A stretch of DNA of 64,000 nucleotides from Chrysaora quinquecirrha (lineage: Eukaryota > Cnidaria > Scyphozoa > Semaeostomeae > Pelagiidae). A program made the translations under genes and the position numbers. The notes below the pieces were generated by a model. It made no database searches. It saw nothing but the letters and a program-made list of their open reading frames with translations, and was not told where the DNA came from. The stretch lies in the NCBI GenBank assembly GCA_014526335.1, contig JACTAT010000010.1:4550282-4614281 (forward strand), read 5' to 3'. Of this stretch, positions 1-10,597 are shown piece by piece. Position 1 is the stretch's first letter. The number at the start of each line of letters is the position of its first letter.

Positions 1-1310
1 ATTGGATAGGTACATGCTTAACGTACAACTTATGTGATTTTCGACTGGAAATGAATGGAACCGGCTTTCTAACTCTTGATTATTTGCAGTGATGAAAGTA
101 TTCAACGTTCAAAAGTTCCTATTGATTTTCTCCTTAGTAGTTTAAGTTCTTTAAATTTTGGGGCCTGGGTCCAAAAATAAGGAACTTTAAGAACTAGGCC
201 TTGAGGTAGGTTCCTTATAAATAAAAAAAAGGTGTAAGCCCTTGCAAAACGAATCAACATCGGCATAAAAACATCATCTCACATTGTTTGCCACAAACAT
301 GTTTCACTTGAATGGCCACCATGCTTAACGATGTTTGATGATGATGTTTGCGGAATTTGGTTCTCATGAAACATTCATAGAAACATTTCTTTTGTTCTCA
401 TATTTGATGAACGATGTCGCGTTCGTTTGGTCACCTCGTAAAACATTTGCTTGATTCACGCAAGCGCAGTAAAATGAGATTCGGTCCATCCAGGGAAATT
501 TGCCTTAACTTTATCTTGTGACCAGACTTAGGACCTATTTCAAGGTCGCTACAACATGCTCCTGAAGTCAGCTACTATAGAAAGGGGGGCTATTAGCAAC
601 AGACTTGCGGCTTCACGACTTCGGGTTTCGACACTATTTTGCGTGCGGCTAACGAATTCAGCGCAGCTTTTTCTACGGTTTGCGAAATCTGCGTCTTTGG
701 TGTGTATAAACACCGATTTACAGCTTTATGAATGCGGCAGCGTCTTTTAATCGAGAAATGGGCCTAATTTCGCTAATTTCCCAGGGAATAGAATGGAAAA
801 GGACTCTGTGCCGCCGTGTAGCATATACCAAGTACCAAGTTTAACGACAGCTGCAAAAGTGAGCAATAACTGGCACCGCGGTTTGTACCTATTTGCATCA
901 AGAGTAATGTAATAATGTTATTCGATTGCGGCTTGGAATTTTTTTACCCCGGATGGCGGCTTCCCCCAGAATCTTTAAATGGAATTTGTAGCTCTATATC
1001 AACATTATTGTCTATTCACCTTTTTCATTCGGTCTGGTTTTTTTGAACGCCATACAAACGCTCGCCAGGAATTGACAATTTCGCCTCGGTGGGGTTTCAA
1101 GCTTACAGACAATATACTGGACAGGTATTAGAATGATTTCAGAGCGTCTTGAATTTAACTCCGTTATGCATTCCAAATGCTATGATTACAATACCAGATA
1201 GCTATCGTTGCACCTGGATTTTCATATTAGATAAACCCATTCACACTATACCGGATTGCCGGGAACATTGGAAATTTCCATGGTTAATTACCACTCACAA
1301 AAGAATGTCA
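1..1310. other. Intergenic, no gene seen
   Basis: No conserved protein or RNA gene is visible on either strand; the open frames here are short and unremarkable. About 240-430 holds diverged words (AACATTGTTTG, CAAACATG, CGTTTGGTCAC) resembling the abundant TTAA-flanked foldback MITE described elsewhere in this window, so it is probably an old, broken copy. Confidence 0.5.
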
Positions 1311-1690
1311 GTACTCTTAGGTGCCTAATTGCCAGCCCCCTACCGCTAACTAATTTTTTGAAAATTTTCTAAATCCCCCATCCTTATTAGGACCCCCCGC
1401 TCATCAAGGGATTGAGATTTGCATTGATATTAATGTTGATATTTCTTTTTGCTTAGTCTGCTGGACCTTCTTGTCGTGAAGTTTCACTTGTACTCTTGAA
1501 TTTCCTAGCCTTATAAGTACTATAAGGCCCGTTTGCACTGCATTTCAGCAGTTTCGAGACAACGTTTGACAAGCATATTTGGACTCACCCCCGTCTTTAT
1601 TCCGACCCCCCGGCAATTACATTCTGAGCGAAGTTCCAGGCCTCACCGCCTATCCCGACCCCCCCAGGAATTAGGCACCTTAGAGTACCG
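1311..1690. mobile_element. C-rich MITE with ~30-bp terminal inverted repeats
   Basis: The left end (GTACTCTTAGGTGCCTAATT) and right end (AATTAGGCACCTTAGAGTAC) are near-perfect inverted copies. The interior carries runs such as GACCCCCCGCTCAT and GACCCCCCGGC. A related element lies at 50985-51345, where the interior words (GCATTGATATTAGTGT, CCCCGCT) recur. No coding capacity is seen, so this is a non-autonomous DNA element. Confidence 0.75.
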
Positions 1691-2389
1691 TATCGAAGCG
1701 GAATGATTTTAATATGACTGAGAAAACGGATGGAGGGTTCGGTAAATATTAGATAGCTCTGACATGATATAAACACCACCCCCCATTCGATATGAACCGA
1801 ATACGCCCCGGAGCAAATTGGTGATTGAAGGGATAAAAACATTTATATGCTACAGAACTTCGATGGAAAACATGGGAGGGACAAACCGTATGAAATATTG
1901 ATTATTGTGACAAGTTCTATTTCAATTATGAACTATTCCAAAAAATGTTTACAGTGGTCCGCTTGTTAGCGTAACAGGTGCGCGGTGAATGGGCTATTCA
2001 GCTTCTTTCATATTTGACGCCATCATTAATTAACATTCATAGAAACCACAACGTTTTATACGACCTTCGAGCCAATTCACAGGTAAATAGACCAGTAGTA
2101 GCGATGTTTATGCTGCTGCATAAGTAATTTGACGCTTGTTATTTTACAGAGTTAGCTCGACTTGGATGTACTCGCTTGATCTGAACAGAAAACATCTGAG
2201 ACAAATTTGGGGAGCATCTTGCATGGATACTGAGAAGTGTTTCATTCCAATCTGATTCCATTTCCTACCGTATTTCCACAAATTAGCGGCCCTTTTGGAT
2301 GGAGCTGACCATTACGTTGGTCCCAGACACTCCTATCTTTCGTAGTGTATGTGCAAACTCTTGATGGGAGGAAAGCTATAAAACTTTTT

Positions 2390-2663
2390 GTGAGTTGCTG
2401 CAAAACTTAGCTTTTGTCAGGATGTTTAACCATTCAAAAAGATTGCTTCTTTGCCATGCTGCTAAACATTTTTGTGAAACATTTTTCCAAGCAAACAATG
2501 TTTTTGAATTTCTTGATCCAAACAAATTTCTTCCTAGATATAAACAAAACGAATTCTGCTTGCTCATGCCTGTTAGGCAATGTTTTGCAACATAGCAAAC
2601 ATTGCTTGATAAGCAAATTCAAAATGTTTGACAAAAATGTTTGATTGTTTGAGTAGGGCCTTA
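2390..2663. mobile_element. TTAA-type foldback MITE (family A), degraded copy
   Basis: The right half matches the family A consensus: AAACATTGCTTGATAAGCAA, then AATGTTTGACAAAAATGTTTG, ending GAGTAGGGCCTTA. The left terminal repeat is eroded. Internal AACATTTTTGTGAAACATTT is also typical of the family. Overlapping short open frames on both strands arise from the palindromic structure and are not genes. Confidence 0.7.
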
Positions 2664-2973
2664 GTGTCTTAATAAAAATGTGTGTCATGAAGGTGAAGAT
2701 AAAACTGTGTATTTAGGGCCAGTTGTTTGGATCTAAGTAGTAGGTTAATTAATTGAGACCTCAACCCTGGCTGTGACGCTACTGTGGCTGGAGCCGGAGC
2801 CCCAACCTCACTGAGGTTCTCATACCACAAGCCATCTCGATAAAGCCATCACATCACAGCACCTTCAACATAGAACTGAGCATAGAACTGAAGAACAGGA
2901 ATGGACAAAAAAGAAAAAAAGTAAATCTGAAATACCTCTTGAAATTTCTCATACAAATTCAACAAATTTGTAT

Positions 2974-5900
2974 TTAATTCATTTTTCTTACAAGGCTGTT
3001 AATAGCGTCCTCTCTATTACCAAAATCACCACCTTCAACAAAATGATTGGTCTTCTTGTTGAATCCGCCATTGGGGTTATTCAACTTGAAGGGCCACAGG
3101 AAATTGCTTGCTTTCTTGAAATTAGGTCCAACAGTGATGATTTCATGAATCAAATCTTCAATGCAAATGATACCTTGCTTTCCAAGGGCATTTTCAATGA
3201 TGGAGTTATCAGTGATAGGAACTCTCTGTTTGTTTACCTTTGCATACCCACGCTTGTAAATTAGTTCACGTGTTGTCTTCAGATTTGGGTATCTAAGAAG
3301 AAAGAAAAGTAAAAATTAATGCATGCACTTGTATTTAAGGTGTTTTCTAGTGCCTGGCAACATTCTATTTCTGCTACTGGTTGGTGGTAATTTTTTTAGG
3401 CATAATTTGCTCACCAGCCATTTATGATTATAGATTCCAGACTGAAACTTTCACTTGCACTTAAGGGGTCATGCCGGAGGTTTTTTTATGTCCTTCATAG
3501 GTTCTTTTACACCAGACAGACCTTTTAACAGGCAGGCCATTTGATGTGATTGCCACAGAGAGCAAGGTTTTTTATTTGAGCTCCCTAGCCTGGATTTGAA
3601 CTGGAGACTCAAAGCACAACTGGTGCAAGTGCTTACTACTACACTACGCTGCCCTCGTTTTTGTCCAATTGTACAAATTTTTTGTATGTTGTCCATAGTT
3701 CAAACCCAAACACCCCATCTTGGGTGATTACCCCCAAGGCCAAGTGGATGCCCTACAGTACCCAGCATCCCTTACAAGGACTACAAAGGCCAAAACTGAA
3801 CATATAATGCCTTCAAGTGAGAGTTGAGGTACTACCCTGGTTGGACAAAACTAGGACCAAATTCTAATTTAATGAAGCTTTTGTTTGTGTCTTGTGATTG
3901 GTTCAAGCTATTTCATGCAAATAATTACTTTGTGCATTAAAATTTGGTGGCTATAAATTTTTGCCATGCATTCGGTATTCATCATTTAAACTGAACACGA
4001 ACTGTGAATAAGGGAACATTTTAAGGTGTCGGTCAAACAGATTTTTGTCCCACCCAGCCTTCCTTCTTTGCTTGAATTGTCTGCATCCTCGTTCTAATCA
4101 TTTTCATACTTTTGATTCAAGCCTTAGGGGTCTAGTTGTCTGCATGGGCATAATGTACTGGTCTGCAGAAAAACATTGTTTCTTCGTAAAACCATTTCAA
4201 ACCAAAGGCATTTTGGCATTGTGCTGGCAAATTGACTACCTCTGCTGAAGTTTCTATGAAGAGAAAAATCACCAGATCTCAGTTGACAGACAATTGTGGC
4301 TACGCAGTGTTGAGGGACATTCTTTGCATTGCCAGCACTATTGTTTTCCCTTGCCATTTTCAATTTTGCTTGAAAAATATAGAAACTTACCCCCAAGCAA
4401 TGTATGGTTCGACCAGTCTTAGCATGTTAATAGTTGCTTTGTTAAGCTTGATGAAAACACCATTATTGATCTGCCTCAATCTCAAAAGCTGAAGAGCTTT
4501 CTTGACTTTAGGGCTGACTTGGTTGATACCACGAATTCTAATGACAAATCCCAATTTAGCCTCAGGGGGAATGTAATAACTGTTGTGTGATTTCAGTTGT
4601 CTTTTTCGCCTAATTTCATCCTTTTCTACATTTCTATATTCCTTAACATAGGCCTCAGCTCTCTTGAAGATGACCTTTCTCTTTGTTTTAAGTGCCTATG
4701 AAATAAAAATTAAATAATATCATTTATGAACTAATTTCATTCAGACATGTTTATGCTATAAAGAAAGCCATTCAAGTGATTTCCAAGCATCTTGATTTTC
4801 ACTCGAATGTGCATGTCCAGTTATGTGCCTACATTCAAAAACGTAGCCTAGGTGCAAATTTTCACGTTCCTAGCCATTTTGCTATTGATTTTATGAGTCT
4901 TCAAAGTTCTCGATTCTATAAGGGCATTGACAGTGGAAAGCAACTTTGGGTGAAACTTTTCACACAGACTGGTGAAAGCCCTTATAACGTTCATTGCTCG
5001 TAAAATCAATAATACGAGCACTAGAATAGTAAACCAATAACCAGCCATTTGCTGTTGGCAAGCCACTGATTTTGATCATAGAATACAGATAGTTATGTTT
5101 TTTCTCTCTGCAATTCTGTCAAAAACACACTGGAACAACTGAACTTTGAAATAAGCCCTCCCCTCAAATAAGCCCCCATCGTATAATTCATTTTTGCAAA
5201 ATACACACAGTTTCTTTTATAAGCAACTTTGCTCGGCCCTAGTTCAAAAAGTTGATTATTTTTGGACTTTTAATGGCCACCTTTTAGTAGCAAAAGTTGC
5301 TTAGTAGTTGCTTAATTTTAACTGCATCTTTTTGCCCTAAGAATAGTATAGAGGCTAGAAAGACAGCAAAATCTAACATTGCAAAGTGAAACGGAAACCG
5401 CTCAATGAAATGCCCCACTTAACGAGAAAGACTCCGTTGATATGCGAGATTTGACAAGTGAATGGAAATAGCTTTTATGTTGATCAATCCTTGATTGCTT
5501 GCAATGATATAAATTATCAAAAATTTAAAATGTTGCTTAGGTTTTTTTCATGTGGTACTATATGTTGCTTAAACTTTTAGGCCTTCTACATCTTGGTGGC
5601 TTATAAGCGGCTGCTTATATAAGCATAGCTCAAGGGGACTCTCTTAGTATATTACCTTTCTTTGCTTAATCTGAGCATTTGCTCTCGCAGCCCTGATCTT
5701 TTCAAGAGTTTTTCGCTTTTTCAAAAGAGTTTCTGGAACTCCAGGAAGCTTTTGGCTGTAGAAAAAATTTGAAAATGTTACTTAAACAGTTAACTTTCAA
5801 ATACCTATACCTAATTTCAATAGTTAACAAACTAATTTGACTCTTCCAAACGGCAATTGGCTGTAATGCCCCTTCCCAATACTTCAACAGCCAAAGCGAC

Positions 5901-6827
5901 AGTTTTCACAAAGTGTTTTTTGGCAATCAAAGTATTTTTTAAATCCACTTTCAATGCACTTATTTGCATTGCATTAAGCCTAGCTCCTTTTAATGGCCTG
6001 TTAATAGAGACCAAACATTTAGTGTGTATTTCATGTAGCCTACACCAGAGATCTCTCAAGTGGAGTTCAAAGCTCTATTGACCTACGTACTGGCTTGGAT
6101 CTTTCAGAAAAAACAATTGCCTAGACTATTATTTCAATTACAGAGCAATAGATTTATTGTTTCTCTTCTCATGAAGTCCGATTTGGCTGGCCTATTCTCC
6201 AGCATGGCAGTAACAGGGAATGCACCCTGGCCAAATGTTGAAGAAAAGGAGGAAGGCACCTTTAAGTTAACTGTTCACAGCTCAAATACATAAAGGACTG
6301 TTTGTGCAAATTTACAGTCCTTTAATGAATAATTGAGCTGGGCTTGATGTTGTCCATAAGCGAATCCTTTTGCTACAGGAAATTAGCAACAGGGTTTAGA
6401 AATGGACTTGATTTGATTTTGATGAAGATTTAATTTAGGCAAAATTAATTTACTTTAATTAGGCCTATGTTAACACTTGCGAAGAAATCTTGACGACTTG
6501 AATAAATACAGCTTTGAACTGGACCATATTCGTGGCTGAAATTCTTTTTCTAGAAAAGGTATTCTTTCAGGAATAATTCCTGAAATTTTCGTATAGCGAA
6601 ACACCAACTCGTAGGCTTACTTCTGCAACACAAGACCCAGCAAATTCTCGTGCATATGTTTGGGTGAAAAGTAATGAACTGGCGAAGTCATATTCAAGAT
6701 AAGTAGTAAAAAGAAAATAAAATATTTTTCTCAAAATAAAATGCACAGTTCATAGATATATCTATGGTTTTAGGCATGATGTAGACAGATTAGTTTTCTT
6801 ATCAACATACCTTTTATCTTCAGCCAT
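2974..6827 (-). CDS. RPL7: Large ribosomal subunit protein uL30 (RPL7)
   Basis: RPL7 is a structural protein of the cytosolic 60S subunit. Four coding exons on the minus strand, in gene order: 6811-6827 (starts MAEDK), 5656-5755, 4391-4695 and 2974-3292 (ends LVRKMN, then TAA). Each intron has GT..AG ends and the phases close exactly, giving 246 codons plus stop; vertebrate RPL7 has about 248. Recognisable family blocks are [13 protein letters not shown] near the N-terminus, [16 protein letters not shown] and [19 protein letters not shown] in the middle, [13 protein letters not shown] across the last junction, and WPFKL...[18 protein letters not shown] at the C-terminus. The N-terminal Lys/Arg-rich stretch is normal for rRNA binding. 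The first exon codes only six residues, common for ribosomal protein genes. A SINE sits in the last intron. I saw no convincing box C/D snoRNA in the introns. Confidence 0.97.
3475..3660 (-). mobile_element. tRNA-derived SINE
   Basis: Read on the minus strand, the head at about 3657-3590 has a tRNA-like A box (GTAGTGTAGTAGTAAGCAC) and B box (CAGTTCAAATCC) spaced as in a pol III promoter, followed by a non-tRNA body ending in an A-rich stretch (CATAAAAAAACC). It lies in the last intron of RPL7, same strand as the gene. The cloverleaf is degenerate, so a functional tRNA is unlikely. Confidence 0.75.
4840..4990 (+). repeat. Interspersed repeat, partner of 32790-32945
   Basis: Shares a series of words with 32790-32945 in the same order: GGTGCAAATTTTCAC, CCTAGC, GAG.CTTCAAAGTTC, and GTGAAACTTTTCAC. 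The paired ends GTGAAAATTTGCACC-like and GTGAAACTTTTCACA suggest an imperfect inverted repeat. It sits in an RPL7 intron; the partner sits in an EXT1 intron. Confidence 0.6.
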
Positions 6828-6916
6828 TTTAGTTATGAGGGAAAGAGAATTCACCAATTCGTGCCCAGACTCTTTGAGATTCTTCGGTTCGGCTTCGGGT
6901 CCCTCTCGTGACGTCA
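6828..6916 (-). promoter_or_regulatory. RPL7 5' leader: TOP-like tract and CRE-like palindrome
   Basis: On the minus strand, immediately before the start codon, is the pyrimidine run CTCTTTCCCTC (6835-6845), the form expected of a 5' terminal oligopyrimidine tract that couples ribosomal protein mRNAs to growth signalling. The palindrome TGACGTCA, a canonical CREB/ATF site, lies at 6909-6916, 82-89 bases upstream of the ATG. The sequence is visible; transcription start and function are inferred. Confidence 0.45.
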
Positions 6917-7063
6917 TGATTTCGTCTCCCTTGCATGTAGCCGAATTTTTCGCAGTTTGTCGAAGGTTTTATGGAATTTTCAAGTCAATTATTTTAATTT
7001 TAGCAAAGCTCTGCTCAGCTTCCATTTCTAAGATATAATATCAATAGTTCTAAATTTTAACGG

Positions 7064-7419
7064 TACACTCTATTTTTTTTATAAGAAACCCGTTTATAAG
7101 AAACTCAGGTCTGAGATCAATATTGGTTAAGAAACTTCAGTACTAGACCCAAAATGATAAGAAACTCGCAGGTCTCAGCAATCTTTAGAATTAGAAATAT
7201 AGCATAGAAAAACGAACTTCTGTTACACCATAAATGTCTATTTTTACAAAAAACAGCTGATGTAAACTTGAATTGTAATTTTTCAAATTTTAGCGTCAAT
7301 TACCTGTTCTTGCACTCACTAAGAAACTGCTAAGAAGCTTTCACTACCAAAATTGTCCTAAAACTAAGCAACTTTGAGTACTGAAAAAAATATTAGTTTC
7401 TTATAAAAAAAAGAGTGTA
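7064..7419. mobile_element. TA-flanked MITE with T-run termini (family T)
   Basis: Begins TA|CACTCTATTTTTTTTATAAG and ends TTATAAAAAAAAGAGTG|TA, giving inverted termini and a TA duplication as in Tc1/mariner-type elements. The interior repeats the word AAGAAAC/GAAACT several times. The element at 41749-42158 shares the same ends. No transposase is encoded. Confidence 0.8.
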
Positions 7420-8769
7420 ATGAAAGTAAGGGAGGGATCATAGAAATATGGGAATGAGGGGCAAGTCTAGTTTGTTTGATTGAACCCCTTGATTGACCCC
7501 AGGAATTTCGCTAAAATTTGAAACAAAATACTTTTTCTGCTAAGAATTTCTGACGTTACAGGTCTCTAGCAACCAAATAACAATGATCTAATTTAATTAA
7601 TCTCACAACATGCCTTAATTATTTTTGTTTCTCCTAATTGTTTAATTATTTATTTTTCGAAACAGGGTGGATGAAATTTTTGAACAAAACAACGAAATAG
7701 TGGGGAAATAGTTAAACGTTTTTCCATGCTCAAAAAACCCTCAAAACCACCCCTAATTAGTGGATTATCAGGGAGACAGTACAGTAGACAGCTAAATAAC
7801 AAAACCTCAACCACGCAAATGCAAACACGCTGCGCAAATAAAACGATAGGCCTGGTGATTTTATAGGAAATCAATTTGTGATTTAGCTACAAACCAAGCA
7901 AGCTTCTCTAGCATTGATTACCTACTGCAGAAATTTTGAAATCAGAAAGAAATTTAGGCTAGGCCAGTCGAAATTATGGCAAATTCTGGAACAACAAGAA
8001 ATCGACAGAAAGCTTCAAGTAAACGGCAGGTTGGCAAAGGTAAGATTGAATCAACAATTTGATTCTAGCAAAAAGTTAATTTCGGAAATGGGCAATAAAA
8101 TCCAGGAATACAGAAAGCGGACGAAAAGAAGCGAACTTTTTTGTTTTGCTTCGCAATTTATGTATTGTTCAGCCAGTGTGTCAAAACATAAGTTTTACAA
8201 GCAAAGTGATGGACCTGTCACAACACAAACAGTTCCGTTCATATTTCGTCGTTTCATGTCACTAAACATGAAAAATATCTGCAAAATTTATATAAGTTAT
8301 GACATGGCTATAAATTTTAGTATTCAGTGTCAAAGGGAAGGGAGATGAAAAACACCTAATTTTTAATTATCAAAATTCGACTAGAAATTGTGCTGTTAAA
8401 CCGAGCAATTCGAAACCTGCATCTCTAAACAGACGGTGACATTTTTTGAAATCGAAAAACCATCAAATTGAGAGATAAAACCGGCTGTGTTCCATGTACG
8501 ATCTGCGGTGTGGAAGAGTGGTTGTTCTATTGTTGTTACTATTGTTCTATTGTTTTATCTTTGGCACATTCGGCACCGCGTGCACACGGCATGCACCAAT
8601 AGGGTTTACTTCCTGTTTTGGAATGTTTACCTCAAACATTGCGATTAAGTTACGATCATCATGTTCGTGATCATGCTATTCATGTTTCGTCAGACTCCTT
8701 GGTTCATGTATGAATGTACCCTATGGCCCCTGTATGAATCTCTTTAGACCAGACTAGTGGCAAAATTTC
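7420..8769. other. Intergenic with an unassigned open frame
   Basis: A plus-strand open frame at 7914-8348 (144 codons, Lys/Arg/Gln-rich, starting MITYCRNFEI) has no family I recognise. A splice-donor-like GTAAG follows GGCAAAG at about 8039, so its first ~40 codons could in principle be an upstream exon, but nothing ties it to ASPH downstream. The rest shows no gene. ATGTTCGTGATCATG near 8660 is a short palindrome. Confidence 0.3.
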
Positions 8770-9075
8770 TTGGACACCCAGGTTAGTGGACACCAAGGGT
8801 GTAGACTTACCTCAAATCTGTGGCTAAACAAGAGACATGTCGCGCGCGACATTTGTTCTGCGTGTCTCCCAGGGTGGCTAAACATACAAGTGACAAGCGA
8901 GCAACACATCTCCCCAGTCGCTTGTCTCCCAGAAACATTTGCGTGTCTCTCGCTGTCGCTGCAAATATTGTCGCCTGATATAAGTTGTAGAGGTTGTTAA
9001 ACTGGGAGACATTAAGGGGACATGTCATGGGCAACAGTCGCACGCGACATGTCTCCCTAGTTTGACCAGGCCTTT
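8770..9075. mobile_element. TTAA-type foldback MITE (GGGAGACATGTCGC family)
   Basis: The right end reads GACATGTCTCCCTAGTTTGACCAGGCCTTTAA, and the left portion carries the complementary word GAGACATGTCGCGCGCGACA. Internal GTGTCTCCCAG.GTGGCTAAAC and GTTAAACTGGGAGACA also pair. A related copy is at 46062-46330, which begins TTAAGGCCTGGCCTAAA. Ends next to TTAA point to a piggyBac-like target choice. Confidence 0.65.
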
Positions 9076-9451
9076 AATCTTATAATTTACTCCTCGTTTC
9101 CCTATTTGTCTCCTCGCGCGCTAAGTTTTGTAAGTGATGTGCGACCGAAGCATAAAATCATATCCGATCTTATAATACACATTTTGTATACACTGTATGT
9201 ACGACCTTAATTAAACCGATTCATGGAAATTTTGAAACCGTTCCTTATACCAAATTGTGAACAATCGATACCCTTCCAGGCGGCACGTCTCGAATACCCA
9301 AATTACAGTATACATAGTGCCAGAAAAAAGAAGAAAAGACCACTTAGCTTACTGCTTGCTTTCAGCTAGAGAGCTTCTTGCGGCGAAGAGTTGAATAAAT
9401 AAGGCAGAAACACCGCGGCGCAAGACACAAAAGACAACTATGTTTTTTTAG

Positions 9452-9520
9452 TTTGCTAATATTTCGCCCTGCCAAGCGAAATCTGAAGAAGCCCTGCTTG
9501 GCAGGGCGAAATATTAGCAA
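9452..9520. repeat. Perfect 25-bp-arm hairpin
   Basis: The arm at 9452-9476 (TTGCTAATATTTCGCCCTGC then CAAGC) is the exact reverse complement of 9496-9520, with a 19-base loop. It lies within an open frame on the minus strand at 9362-9940 (192 codons, no recognised family). It may be the terminus of an unclassified transposon. Confidence 0.7.
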
Positions 9521-10078
9521 GTCTAGAACTTGGGTCGCCATCCTGTGTCCATGTAGATGGGACCAATGGGACACAGCGTAATCAAATGAAGTGTACGGCG
9601 TGGCGTAGACAGGGGCACGAAAGGAACAGAATAAAGAAAATACGTATATAGATACGTATATAGGAAATACGGAAAAAGCCATTTCCGCGAAGTACCTCAA
9701 TTCAGTAGCGTTGTAGAAGGAAACTGGTTCTTCAAACCACATGTTCAAACAGACACAGCAAATGTTTGCCTGTTGCCACCTCCCTTTCTGTACTAAAAGC
9801 TTCGAAAATGTCAGTGGATACAAGAAATAGGAGATTTTAGGAATTTCCAAGAACAACAGGGCTCTAGCCAGGGCTCTAACTGTGCGTTTACTAATTTTCG
9901 AGAATTTATCCAACCAACCCCCCCAAGCGTAATCCATCAAACAACAATCATAATACCTGGGAACATGTTTTTAAAGAATTTCCACGTTGACATTGCTGCA
10001 CGTTGAAATCTACGACTACTATTGATAGGAACATGAAAATCGCCTCCACGTGAGGGACACGACGCGAATGCGTCCCTC

Positions 10079-10494
10079 ACCCCAGGTAATGTATGTGCAT
10101 TACAGTTGAGGGTGTACAGTACAGTGGAGGATATTCAGTGAAATGGTGGAGGGATATCATCTGTACGATGGAGGGCTTTCCGTACTGACTGTACTGTACT
10201 GATGATATCCCTCCACAGTACTGATGATATCCCTCCCTGTAATGACGATATCCTTCCACTGTAATGATGATATCCCTCCACTGTACTGATGATATCCCTC
10301 CACTATACTGAATATCCTCCACCGTATTGAGGATATCCCTCCACCGTACTGATGATATCCCTCCACTATACTGAATATCCTCCATAGTTTTGAGGATATC
10401 CCTCCACCGTACTGATGATATCCCTCCACTGTACTGAATATCCTCCACTGTATTGCACACCCTCCACTGAACTGCACATACATTACCTGGGGGT
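10079..10494. mobile_element. Foldback element built from a 22-bp minisatellite
   Basis: Termini ACCCCAGGTAATGTATGTGC (10079) and GCACATACATTACCTGGGGGT (10474-10494) are inverted copies, continued inward by GGATATTCAGT/ACTGAATATCC words. Between them lies a tandem array of about 22 bp, core GATATCCCTCCACTGTACTGAT, repeated roughly 12-15 times with variants. The long overlapping minus-strand frames here come from the repeat, not from a gene. Confidence 0.8.
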
Positions 10495-10597
10495 GTCTCT
10501 GTCACTTACAACGGGTGATGTTGAAACTAGGCTTTAGAATCGCATTCTATCCATTGTGGTTTAGGGTAACACCTCTACTGGTATTTTTTTCTTCTAG

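Noticed and set aside
2968..3264. Plus-strand open frame opposite the last RPL7 exon
   Set aside because: It is the shadow of the RPL7 coding exon on the other strand.
3960..4000. Possible box C/D snoRNA (ATGATGA on the minus strand) in an RPL7 intron
   Set aside because: No D box (CTGA) at suitable distance and no terminal stem, so unsupported.
9362..9940. 192-codon minus-strand open frame
   Set aside because: No recognisable family, includes the hairpin at 9452-9520, and composition is like the flanks. Kept only as an unassigned frame.
10077..10505. Two overlapping minus-strand frames of 142 and 108 codons
   Set aside because: Both translate the 22-bp GATATCCCTCCACTGTACTG array.
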